From: Candidatus Shapirobacteria bacterium UBA1420
GTDB taxonomy: Bacteria; Patescibacteriota; Microgenomatia; UBA12405
Length of the DNA stretch: 26,950 nt
NCBI GenBank assembly: GCA_002304845.1
Contig: DBPM01000010.1
Location: 1-26,950 of the forward strand
Direction: 5' to 3'
Below the pieces are notes generated by a model, which made no database searches, was not told the DNA's origin, and saw only the letters and a program-made list of their open reading frames with translations. Each line of letters starts with the position of its first letter. Position 1 is the stretch's first letter. Below are positions 6,738 to 14,147 of the stretch, piece by piece. The translations under genes were made by a program, and so were the position numbers.

Positions 6738-6766
6738 ATTATAGCGGAAAACGCTTTAGAATTGTA
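6738..6766 (-). promoter_or_regulatory. Probable tuf/S10-operon promoter
   Basis: A perfect TATAAT lies at 6743-6738 on the minus strand. Seventeen bases upstream is TACAAT (6766-6761), a poor -35; a better hexamer TTGATA (6770-6765) is 21 bases away, which is too far for a normal sigma-70 site. The spacer contains the small inverted repeat AGCG/CGCT (6755-6743). Transcription would start about 50 bases before the tuf ATG. The preceding 569-residue gene ends at 6815, so this is the only sizeable gap in which the tuf-S10 gene string can be initiated. Confidence 0.55.
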
Positions 6767-6814
6767 TCAATAAGTTACCAGCTTCGCAAGAAGGAAAAAG
6801 ACCTGGATTGGGGT

Positions 6815-8524
6815 TTAAGGTTTTCGATTCTCTTCTTTTGTAAAATTGATGGTTTTATTCGTGTTTAAATTAAGATAATTTAAAGCAGTGTGAGTGGCAA
6901 AGTTATCGAGACTAGGATTATCCTTTATTTCGCGGTTGATTTTATCTTTGAAAGAGGTGAACTTTGAGTTGTCTTGTCCGTAAGTTGTTTGGTATCTAAC
7001 TAAATCCTTATTGCTGAAAAGATGTTTCTTTTGTCTACCAATTTCTCGAGTATGTTCAGCCACTATTTGACCTTCTTGGCGTAATCGATTTGTTTCATTT
7101 ATGACTTGATGGGCAAAATCGACAATTTCACTACTAGCAGCATCAGTTGTTTTTATCTGATCCAGCAACTTTCGAACTTGGGGTAATTGAGATTCTAGCC
7201 GAGAATTGATATTTCCAGCCCAATTGGTAATAATTTTCTGAATGTCTTGATGACTCTTAAATTGGTCGACAATTTCTTGACTATGTTTACGTTGAGCTTC
7301 TTTTTCTTGAATAGCTTTTTGACGAGCCATCTCCGCAGCTTGTTTAGTAGCAGCTTCTTGTTTGGCTCGAATGGCGGAGTCAATATTTGTTCGTATACTA
7401 TCGCTAAAATCCGGGTGTTCTTGAAAAAGATTTCCAAATTCATTTAAGGCGATACTGTCACCTAATTCTCTCACGTGTTTATAATATATATTTGGAATAT
7501 CTCCAATGCCCATAAGGCTAATTGTACTGGGAACAGTAGCGTCAAGAACCGTTTTACGATTCCCTCGAATATCATTATCCCGCTGGCCCCGCTCAAGCAA
7601 CTCCCGCGTACAAATCAAAGCATAATGTTTAGTGGTTTCTTGGGGATTATTTTCATAAATTTTACCTAAAAGTGCAGGTAAACCCAGAAAAGGAACTTCG
7701 GATGGACTGGAAAAAGTTTGAGGATCTTTTTGACTTAATTGATTGAAAGCTTTGGTAATTTCACCAGAATCCAAGCCCAGAGTGGAAACTAAACTTTCTG
7801 CTGAAAAATTAGTTTGACTTATTGTTCGTTCCCGCTGACTGGCCAGTAAAGTGGCAACACGAGACTTGTCTAAAAGAAAAGAATATTGGGCTTTTTGTTC
7901 AGGCTTAACAGAGCTGGTTTCGGACACCAGATGTGTCAAGAGTTTTTTGAGATCTGGGTTAAGCAATATTTGAGCATCTTTCAATATGGTTCTTTCCTGG
8001 TCTCTCCTATATGATGATGGTGTTTGAAATTTAGAAATCTCACTTAGGTTAAGAGGGTTGAACTGGTATAACGCAAAAGATTCAGGGGCAGAATCAATGA
8101 TTTGTCCATAGAGACTTAGTTTATCTTCAAAGGTAGGGAGGTGGTATTTTTCCATACCTTGAAGCACACCTGCAAAAAATACGGTTTTTTCTTCTTTGTC
8201 CTCAAGGGAATTGCCTTCAGTAATTATTTCTTTAAGATTATTAACACGAACAGGAAGATCTTGACGCTCAAGACGTTGGTCGGTATCTGTAGAGGAATCT
8301 GTTTGGATTTTAAGCAATTTTTCACCACTTAAAGCGTCTGGAGAAGGTTGGGGCTCGGGATCAGAAAAAGGGGTGTGGTTGAGTTCACTCCTTTTTTTTC
8401 TGTCCGACCATTCGAAATGACTTTGGTTAAAAGTGTGATGAGCCTCTATTTTTTGGGTGATTTTTTGAGCAAGACTGGGTTGTTTTACAGAGGAGACTTC
8501 TGGGTTTTTGGTAGATTCTGACAT
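6815..8524 (-). CDS. Hypothetical soluble 569-residue protein with coiled-coil segment
   Basis: I do not recognise a family. There is no signal peptide and no membrane segment, so it is probably cytoplasmic. Residues 1-90 are polar and Ser/Pro/Gln-rich, probably disordered. Residues ~110-380 look like a helical globular part. Residues ~383-430 are an Ala/Lys/Glu/Gln-rich stretch (RAKQEAATKQAAEMARQKAI and on) that reads as a coiled coil. The C-terminal 130 residues are again helical and charged. It sits between fusA and tuf, a position normally empty in the str operon, and follows the fusA-tail repeat by 42 bases. Codon and base use resemble the neighbours. No ribosome-binding motif is evident before the ATG. 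Confidence 0.8.
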   Translation of the reverse strand: MSESTKNPEVSSVKQPSLAQKITQKIEAHHTFNQSHFEWSDRKKRSELNHTPFSDPEPQPSPDALSGEKLLKIQTDSSTDTDQRLERQDLPVRVNNLKEIITEGNSLEDKEEKTVFFAGVLQGMEKYHLPTFEDKLSLYGQIIDSAPESFALYQFNPLNLSEISKFQTPSSYRRDQERTILKDAQILLNPDLKKLLTHLVSETSSVKPEQKAQYSFLLDKSRVATLLASQRERTISQTNFSAESLVSTLGLDSGEITKAFNQLSQKDPQTFSSPSEVPFLGLPALLGKIYENNPQETTKHYALICTRELLERGQRDNDIRGNRKTVLDATVPSTISLMGIGDIPNIYYKHVRELGDSIALNEFGNLFQEHPDFSDSIRTNIDSAIRAKQEAATKQAAEMARQKAIQEKEAQRKHSQEIVDQFKSHQDIQKIITNWAGNINSRLESQLPQVRKLLDQIKTTDAASSEIVDFAHQVINETNRLRQEGQIVAEHTREIGRQKKHLFSNKDLVRYQTTYGQDNSKFTSFKDKINREIKDNPSLDNFATHTALNYLNLNTNKTINFTKEENRKP

Positions 8525-8566
8525 ATAAGTTCATATTACAACTTAAATCAGAAAAAAACAAACTAC

Positions 8567-8603
8567 TTACCTTCAGGTTTGATGGTGAGTTTTTCTTGGA
8601 TGT
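8567..8603 (-). repeat. Distal copy of the fusA 3'-end repeat (37 bp)
   Basis: These 37 bases match the last coding bases of fusA (9386-9422) with one mismatch (C/T at 8572 versus 9391). In the fusA frame this copy encodes the EF-G tail EKLTIKPEGK followed by TAG. It therefore looks like a second, detached fusA 3' end. The 267-residue ORF reads through it in another frame and takes its last nine codons and stop from it. Confidence 0.9.
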
Positions 8604-9376
8604 TGGTCCTGTAAAAGTTGGAAAAATTCTTCTTGAGTAATTTGAGAACGCTGTGGATTGTCCCAACGATTACGTCCAGGAGGTGTAAAAAAATAAGATT
8701 TTGGCTGAGTTTTATCTTGATTATTACGTACCATTTCATAAGTACCGGTGACATCGGTCAAACTCAGTATTCGATCATCACTCACCATTGGAAAACAAAG
8801 ATATAAGCTTTGATGGGTGGCTCGATCATAAAAACGCTCATTATCTTCTTCAGGAGCACCATATCCGAAAGAATGTTCAATACGACCAATGAATTCATTA
8901 GGTATTTTACCTTGAAAAAGAGAATTCCATATTTCTGGGGTATTAAAAATAAATTGGGGATTTTCAGGATGAGCACGAGCCTCAATCTCAGATAAAGACT
9001 TGTCAGTTCTTAAAAGATAATTAAAAACGTCATTACTTACAGATTTAAAAGTAGAACCATAATCTTCGGAAATATAATATCTGAAACTATCCAATCCTTG
9101 TGATACCCTTTTGAAAATAGATAATGAGTCATCTAGTATAGTTATTTGAGTAAAAGGGTCATTATCATCATCATTATCATTATCATAGAGAGTCAAGGAA
9201 ATAAGACGTTGATCAGTATGGTGATCATGGAACCTATCTTGAATAATTTGGTTATAGTCATTAGAAGATTCACGAGAAATGTGATCAGGTAATTCGGGCC
9301 AATCAAATTCGGTAAGGGATGATCGATAACGCCAAAATTCCGGACTTTTAAGAGTTAAATTAGAAGATTCGAGCAT
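8573..9376 (-). CDS. Hypothetical 267-residue protein between two fusA-tail repeats
   Basis: No family is recognised. The protein is soluble-looking, acidic and rich in Asp, Ser and aromatic residues; it has no signal peptide or membrane segment. Residues 64-74 (YDNDNDDDNDP) are encoded by a GATAAT/GATGAT microsatellite. The start lies 5 bases after the fusA stop. The last nine residues (HPRKTHHQT) and the TGA are encoded inside the duplicated fusA tail but in a shifted frame, so the natural C-terminus was probably different before the rearrangement. It could be cargo of an inserted unit or a decaying gene. The uninterrupted 267-codon frame argues that it is or was recently translated. Confidence 0.65.
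   Translation of the reverse strand: MLESSNLTLKSPEFWRYRSSLTEFDWPELPDHISRESSNDYNQIIQDRFHDHHTDQRLISLTLYDNDNDDDNDPFTQITILDDSLSIFKRVSQGLDSFRYYISEDYGSTFKSVSNDVFNYLLRTDKSLSEIEARAHPENPQFIFNTPEIWNSLFQGKIPNEFIGRIEHSFGYGAPEEDNERFYDRATHQSLYLCFPMVSDDRILSLTDVTGTYEMVRNNQDKTQPKSYFFTPPGRNRWDNPQRSQITQEEFFQLLQDQHPRKTHHQT
9160..9186 (-). repeat. GATAAT/GATGAT microsatellite
   Basis: A 27-base low-complexity run of ATTATC and ATC units (plus strand) within the 267-residue ORF. It encodes the Asp/Asn run and keeps frame in hexamer or triplet steps. Confidence 0.7.
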
Positions 9377-9381
9377 GTTGT

Positions 9382-11487
9382 TTATTTACCCTCAGGTTTG
9401 ATGGTGAGTTTTTCTTGGATGTCGCGTGGAACCGGGTCATAGTGACTGGGTTCCATATAGAACGAACCTCGACCTTGAGTCAGAGAGCGAATAACGGTAG
9501 CATAACCGCGAACAGCCTCTAGAGGAACACTAGCGTTAATGGTAGTGAAACCGAAAGATTCGGTGGTACCACCAATTTGACCTCGACGGGAAGACAAATC
9601 ACCGATAACAGTACCTAAAAACTCAGAAGGAGTGGCAACTTCAAATTTCATGATAGGCTCCAAGATTAAGGGTTGGGCAGCCATGACAGCGTCTTTAATG
9701 GCGTAAGCACCAGCTAATTTAAAGGCAGCCTCGGAAGAATCGACATCATGATAAGAACCGTCATAAACGGAAACCTTAAGGTCGGTACAAGGGTAACCAG
9801 CGATAATCCCCTTTTGGAGAGTTTCGCGAACACCTTTTTCAATGGCGGGAATGAAGTTGGCAGGAATAACACCACCTTTAATTTCATTAACAAATTCAAT
9901 ACCTTCACCACGGTCTTTAGGTTCAATACGAATTTTACAGTGACCGTATTGACCATGACCACCGGATTGATGAATATATTTTCCTTCACCTTCGGCATTG
10001 GCAGAAATAGTTTCTCGGTAAGCTACTTGAGGAGCACCGGTTTTAACATTGACACCAAATTCACGCTTGAGACGGTCAACAATAATTTCCAAGTAAAGCT
10101 CACCCATGCCGGCAATAATGGTTTGGCCAGTTTCTTGATTGTAGGAAACTTTAAAAGTAGGATCTTCTGAAGAAAGGCGATTGAGGGCAGCACCCATTTT
10201 TTCCTGATCATCGGCAGTTTCTGGTTCGATAGAGAGAGAAATAACGGGATCGGAAAAATGAATTGGAGATAAAGAAATTGGGTGATTTTTATCACAAAGA
10301 GTGTCACCAGTAACCGAATCTTTAAGACCAATACAGGCAATAATTTCTCCGGCAAAACCCTCTTCAATACCTTCACGTTTGTCAGCGTGCATGAGAAGTA
10401 AACGACCGATCCGTTCTGGTTTTTTCTCGGTAGCATTGAGAACTTCTTGACCGGTTTTAATGGTACCCGAATAAATGCGAATATAAGATAAGGTACCGAC
10501 ATGGGGGTCAGACTGAACTTTAAACAAAAGACCAGAAAAAGGCTCTGTATTTTCAGGTTTTCGAGTGAGAACCTCACCAGTATCGACATCAAAACCCTCT
10601 ACTGGAGGTAGATCTAAAGGTGAGGGTAAATAGTCAACAATGGCATCCAAAATAGGGTGAATGCCTTTATTTCTCCAGGAAGCACCACAATAAACAGGGA
10701 AAAGTTTACGGGCAATGGTAGCTTGTCTAAGAGCAGCTTTGAGTTCAGGTATAGAAATTTCTTCATCATTTAAGAATTTTTCCATTAAAGCTTCATCCTC
10801 ACCAGCAATTTTTTCTACCATCGCCGCCCGGGCAGTTTTAGCTTTTTCCAAATAATCATCGGTGACATCTTTGACGGTAAATTCCAAACCTTCTTCATCT
10901 TTATCGTAAACAATCATCTTCATTTCCATAAGATCGATAACACCGATAAAATCATGTTCTTGCCCGATAGGTAAAACTACCGGCACAATAGGGGCGTGTA
11001 ATTTTTGCTTGATAGATTCCAGAGTATTTTCAAAAGAAGCACCGATTTTATCCATTTTATTAACATAAGCTATGCGAGGAACTTGATATTTATCGGCCTG
11101 ACGCCAAACAGTTTCAGATTGCGCTTGAACTCCAGCATTACCGTCAAAAATCATGATGGCACCATCCAAAACACGGAGAGAGCGCTCAACTTCGGCGGTG
11201 AAATCGACGTGTCCAGGAGTATCGATAATATTGACACGATGATTTTTCCAAAAAGTAGTCACACAAGCAGATTGGATGGTAATCCCCCGCTCTCTTTCCT
11301 GGGCCATGGAATCAGTGGTAGTAGTACCGGCGTCAACTGAACCAATTTTGTGAATGTTACCAGTATAAAACAAAAGTCTTTCAGTGGTAGTGGTTTTACC
11401 TCCATCGATATGGGCGATAATACCAATATTTCTAACTTTGTCCATGGGGACGGTTCGGTTTTTAGTGACTTGAATAGCTTCCGCCAT
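9382..11487 (-). CDS. fusA: Elongation factor G
   Basis: EF-G is the GTPase that drives translocation and, with RRF, ribosome recycling. The 701-residue length is normal. Domain I has the P-loop AHIDGGKT (24-32; the common form is AHIDAGKT, so one Ala is Gly), the canonical switch I RERGIT (65-70), DTPGH (89-93) and NKMD. Domain II has VQSDPHVGTLSYIRIYSG, and domain IV has the tip segment DGSYHDVDSSE. The N-terminus is about nine residues longer than in E. coli. It is divergent from the plus-strand oxidoreductase, so it must be started from the 74-bp gap upstream. Its 3' end is duplicated at 8567-8603. Confidence 0.98.
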   Translation of the reverse strand: MAEAIQVTKNRTVPMDKVRNIGIIAHIDGGKTTTTERLLFYTGNIHKIGSVDAGTTTTDSMAQERERGITIQSACVTTFWKNHRVNIIDTPGHVDFTAEVERSLRVLDGAIMIFDGNAGVQAQSETVWRQADKYQVPRIAYVNKMDKIGASFENTLESIKQKLHAPIVPVVLPIGQEHDFIGVIDLMEMKMIVYDKDEEGLEFTVKDVTDDYLEKAKTARAAMVEKIAGEDEALMEKFLNDEEISIPELKAALRQATIARKLFPVYCGASWRNKGIHPILDAIVDYLPSPLDLPPVEGFDVDTGEVLTRKPENTEPFSGLLFKVQSDPHVGTLSYIRIYSGTIKTGQEVLNATEKKPERIGRLLLMHADKREGIEEGFAGEIIACIGLKDSVTGDTLCDKNHPISLSPIHFSDPVISLSIEPETADDQEKMGAALNRLSSEDPTFKVSYNQETGQTIIAGMGELYLEIIVDRLKREFGVNVKTGAPQVAYRETISANAEGEGKYIHQSGGHGQYGHCKIRIEPKDRGEGIEFVNEIKGGVIPANFIPAIEKGVRETLQKGIIAGYPCTDLKVSVYDGSYHDVDSSEAAFKLAGAYAIKDAVMAAQPLILEPIMKFEVATPSEFLGTVIGDLSSRRGQIGGTTESFGFTTINASVPLEAVRGYATVIRSLTQGRGSFYMEPSHYDPVPRDIQEKLTIKPEGK
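9386..9422 (-). repeat. Proximal copy of the fusA 3'-end repeat (37 bp)
   Basis: The last 12 codons of fusA before the stop (IQEKLTIKPEGK) form one member of a 37-bp direct repeat pair; the other member is at 8567-8603, an offset of 819 bp. One base differs. Confidence 0.9.
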
Positions 11488-11513
11488 TTTAGATTGAAAT
11501 AACTAGAAAATTA

Positions 11514-11534
11514 GTTAATGGTTAATAGTTAATA
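11514..11534. promoter_or_regulatory. Triple 7-bp direct repeat in the divergent fusA/oxidoreductase promoter gap
   Basis: Three head-to-tail copies of GTTAATR (GTTAATG, GTTAATA, GTTAATA) lie in the middle of the 74-bp gap between two divergent genes. Both promoters must be in or near this gap. For the plus-strand gene a weak pair TTAATA (11522-11527) and TAGTAT (11546-11551), 18 bases apart, would use the repeat as its -35 region. Tandem heptamers are a common arrangement for a DNA-binding regulator, but no regulator is known here. Confidence 0.4.
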
Positions 11535-11561
11535 GATTTTAAACATAGTATCATAGCATAA

Positions 11562-12758
11562 ATGAAGACAAAAATATTAGTGGTCGGAGCAGGAATTGGT
11601 GGAATGACCGTAGCTTATCGTCTACTACAAAAAGGTTATCAAGTTACCGTAGTGGAAAAAGATAAGGATTTAGGTGGACTTTTAGGGGGATTTTCCATGT
11701 ATGGCACTAATTTAGAAAAAAGCTATCACCATGTTTTTAAAACTGACAAGTACATTATTGCTTTGATTGAAGAATTGGGGTTGGGAAAAAAATTAAAATG
11801 GTATGAAAGTAAAACAGGATTGTATTATGAAGGAAAAATGTATCCTTTTGCCGGAGCTATAGATTTATTGAGATTTAAACCTTTGGGTTTTATGGATAAA
11901 GTTCGCCTAGGGTTAATGAAGATTTATTTGGAAAAAGAAAATAATTGGCAAAAATTTGAAGGTGTTTTGGCTTATAAATGGCTGGAAAAATGGTGTGGTC
12001 AGAGAGCTTACCAGATAGTTTGGGAGCCACTTTTAAAAGGAAAATTTGCGGATAGATACAAGGATATTTCAATGGCTTGGATGTGGGCTCGAATCAACAC
12101 TCGAGGAAATTCCAGTGAGTCTGGGAAGGAACGATTGGGATACATGCAGGGAGGTTTTGATCAGATTACACAAGAATTAGCAAAAAGAATTAAAAAGATG
12201 GGTGGAGTCATTAAATCTAATTCAGAAGTGAAGATTAATTTGATTAAAAATAAATATGATTTGATTATTACCAGCCAAAATCTGAAAAATGTCGATTATT
12301 TAGGGGCAATAACAGTGGTTTTTAGTTCCAAGCAAAAACTTAGTCCTTATTATTGGCACAATATCAATGATACCAACTCCCCTTTTCTGGCTTTTATCGA
12401 ACATACGAATTTAGTCGGGACTAAAAATTATCGAGGGCGACACATTTATTATATGGGAACATACTTACCCCAAAATCATCACTATTTTATAGATTCAGAT
12501 AAAAAAATATATGATGATTTTTTTGAATATCTAGGGAAGATTTTTCCAGATTTTGAGAGAAAACAGGTGGAAAAGAAATGGATTTTTAAGTTTAAGAATG
12601 CACAACATATAGTAACGCGAAATTACAAGAAACAAATTACAAGAAACCAGAAAAAAGAAAAAATTATTAATATAAACTTTGCGAATATTTATCCGGAAGA
12701 CAGAGGAATTAATTTTGCGGTGCGAGAAGCTCTAAAGACTGTGCAAAGGTTTTCATAG
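11562..12758 (+). CDS. FAD/NAD(P)-dependent oxidoreductase (amine oxidase / UDP-galactopyranose-mutase-like fold)
   Basis: The 398-residue protein starts with a Rossmann dinucleotide-binding motif VVGAGIGGMTVAYRL (8-22), an acidic residue at the end of strand 2 (Glu32) and the KDKDLGGLLGGF segment typical of FAD-dependent protoporphyrinogen-oxidase/phytoene-desaturase-like enzymes. The C-terminus YPEDRGINFAVREA (377-390) resembles the second FAD-contacting motif of this group. The substrate cannot be named; homologues often sit in glycan or lipid clusters, which fits the rhamnose genes next door. It is the only complete gene on the plus strand, looks more AT- and Lys-rich than its neighbours, and overlaps rfbD tail-to-tail by 50 bp. 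Confidence 0.85.
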   Translation: MKTKILVVGAGIGGMTVAYRLLQKGYQVTVVEKDKDLGGLLGGFSMYGTNLEKSYHHVFKTDKYIIALIEELGLGKKLKWYESKTGLYYEGKMYPFAGAIDLLRFKPLGFMDKVRLGLMKIYLEKENNWQKFEGVLAYKWLEKWCGQRAYQIVWEPLLKGKFADRYKDISMAWMWARINTRGNSSESGKERLGYMQGGFDQITQELAKRIKKMGGVIKSNSEVKINLIKNKYDLIITSQNLKNVDYLGAITVVFSSKQKLSPYYWHNINDTNSPFLAFIEHTNLVGTKNYRGRHIYYMGTYLPQNHHYFIDSDKKIYDDFFEYLGKIFPDFERKQVEKKWIFKFKNAQHIVTRNYKKQITRNQKKEKIININFANIYPEDRGINFAVREALKTVQRFS

Positions 12759-13581
12759 CCACACCCAAATCTTGTTGTAATTTTTGATTACTGATAGCTT
12801 GATTTTTACCGAAAGGACGGGCTAAGGGATTATCCTTCAGATATTGAGCCAAGGAAGACTCGTGAATTAAAGAAGCATTCAACTTAAAAGCAGCGGCAAC
12901 TTTCTGAGCCACTTCAAAAGGAGAATGGAAACTAGAGCCGACGACATGGTAAATACCCTCAGGGTGACGTTGAATCATAACATCAAAAGCCGTGGCCATA
13001 TCATCAATAAAAGTAGGGGTAATGATCTGGTCGGTAAAAAGATAGAGGGGTTCTCCGGCTTTTAGTTTATTGATATAGCCCTGAATAAAGTCAGCTTTGG
13101 CAGCAAAACTGTGGCGAAAAGGAAAACAAATCCGAGCCACAGTGGCACTGGCATCGAAAGCAATTTTTTCAGCCATAGCTTTGGTTTGACCGTACCACTC
13201 GAGAGAATTAATCGGATCATCTTCGGTATATGGAATGTCTTTTTGGCCATTAAAAACATAATCGGTAGAAATATGGATGAGATGTTTTTGGTATTTTTGA
13301 CATAAATTGACTATGTTTTGAGTACCTATAACATTAATTTGAAAGCAGGGAGCGGTCAAATCGAATCTTTGTTCCCAAGCAGATTTAGTATCAGTGAAAG
13401 CGGCAAAATGAATGACGGTGGTTGCTTCCGGATGATCTTTAAAATAACTTTCAATGGTATCAATTTGAGTAATATCTGCCTGAGGATAGGATAAATTTAT
13501 AAATTCATATTGAGGATTGAGTTCGACAACCCGGGAGCCAACCAAGCCAGTGAGACCGGTACCGATAACTGTTTCTTTCAT
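12709..13581 (-). CDS. rfbD: dTDP-4-dehydrorhamnose reductase
   Basis: It catalyses the last step to dTDP-L-rhamnose, NAD(P)H reduction of dTDP-4-keto-rhamnose. The 290-residue sequence is an extended short-chain dehydrogenase with GTGLTGLVGSR (7-17), HFAAFTD (58-64), the STDYVFNG motif (105-112) and the catalytic YGQTK (Tyr130, Lys134). The C-terminal NQKLQQDLGV segment matches the RmlD tail. The N-terminal loop GTGLTGLVG is less usual than GxxGQLG, so a related NAD-dependent epimerase/dehydratase is possible, but linkage to rfbB and rfbC supports RfbD. Its ATG overlaps the rfbC stop (ATGA) and is preceded by GGAGG. Confidence 0.9.
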   Translation of the reverse strand: MKETVIGTGLTGLVGSRVVELNPQYEFINLSYPQADITQIDTIESYFKDHPEATTVIHFAAFTDTKSAWEQRFDLTAPCFQINVIGTQNIVNLCQKYQKHLIHISTDYVFNGQKDIPYTEDDPINSLEWYGQTKAMAEKIAFDASATVARICFPFRHSFAAKADFIQGYINKLKAGEPLYLFTDQIITPTFIDDMATAFDVMIQRHPEGIYHVVGSSFHSPFEVAQKVAAAFKLNASLIHESSLAQYLKDNPLARPFGKNQAISNQKLQQDLGVAMKTFAQSLELLAPQN

Positions 13582-14147
13582 AAGAGATCCTCCGATTTAA
13601 TGTCCGCAAGATAAGGAAAATTTAAATCTTTGTCCTTAATAATAATGGCCTCTTTCGTCATAGGTAAATCGATGGCTAATTGAGGATCAAAAACATTAAC
13701 ACCTTTTTCTGAGGCGGGAGAATAAATACCATCGGTCACAAAATAAGTAAAACGACTATTATCTTCCAAGGCTAAATAACCGTGAGCAAAACCGGGTGGA
13801 ACCCAAAGTTGATTTTGTTTGTCAGCACTAAGGAATTCAACAACATGTTGACCAAAGGTGGGTGAATTTTGTCTGATATCTATGGCAATATCTAAAATAG
13901 AGCCAGTGGTGGCCATAACTAATTTTCCTTGAGTTTCTGGTTTTTGGTAATGGAGACCTCGAAAAACTCCTTTGTGGGCGTTAAAAGAGGTGGCAACCTG
14001 GATTAAATTAAATTTAATGCCAGTGGCAGCTTCAAATTCGGAAACTTCTAATGTTGGTGAGTACCAACCACGATTATCGTTAAAAATTTTAGGTTGAAGT
14101 CTAAACAGACCTTTGAGTTCGGTTTCAGTGATCGACAGATAGGGCAT
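13578..14147 (-). CDS. rfbC: dTDP-4-dehydrorhamnose 3,5-epimerase
   Basis: It epimerises dTDP-4-keto-6-deoxy-D-glucose at C3 and C5, the third step of dTDP-rhamnose synthesis. The 189-residue cupin has the family features: DNRGWYSPTL near residue 24, FRGLHYQ (62-68) with the general-base histidine His66, VPPGFAHGYLAL (116-127), the TYFVTDGIYSP segment with the tyrosine expected as general acid, and NVFDPQLAID (151-160). The usual IxWP ends as IDLP, a mild deviation. The start and stop are shared with neighbours: TAATG with rfbB and ATGA with rfbD, so the three genes are tightly coupled. Confidence 0.95.
   Translation of the reverse strand: MPYLSITETELKGLFRLQPKIFNDNRGWYSPTLEVSEFEAATGIKFNLIQVATSFNAHKGVFRGLHYQKPETQGKLVMATTGSILDIAIDIRQNSPTFGQHVVEFLSADKQNQLWVPPGFAHGYLALEDNSRFTYFVTDGIYSPASEKGVNVFDPQLAIDLPMTKEAIIIKDKDLNFPYLADIKSEDLL
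13589..13593 (-). promoter_or_regulatory. Shine-Dalgarno site of rfbD
   Basis: GGAGG lies 7 bases before the rfbD ATG, inside the rfbC coding end. Together with the ATGA overlap it supports this start. Confidence 0.65.

Noticed and set aside
6814..6815. A terminator between the 569-residue gene and the tuf promoter
   Set aside because: The 132-bp gap holds only a short CTTC/GAAG stem without a T run; no convincing intrinsic terminator is visible.
8563..8754. A short ORF whose product ends with the EF-G tail, as a fusA pseudogene
   Set aside because: Only the last ~13 residues match EF-G; the upstream part is another frame of the 267-residue ORF. It is explained by the 37-bp repeat, not by a second fusA copy.
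9160..9186. Short repeats resembling a CRISPR or tandem array
   Set aside because: Units are 3-6 bases with no spacers; it is a coding microsatellite.
9748..10170. A 140-codon plus-strand frame opposite fusA
   Set aside because: It lies fully antisense to a highly conserved EF-G region, has Asn/Thr/Phe-rich antisense composition and no recognisable motif; similar shadows lie opposite other core genes.
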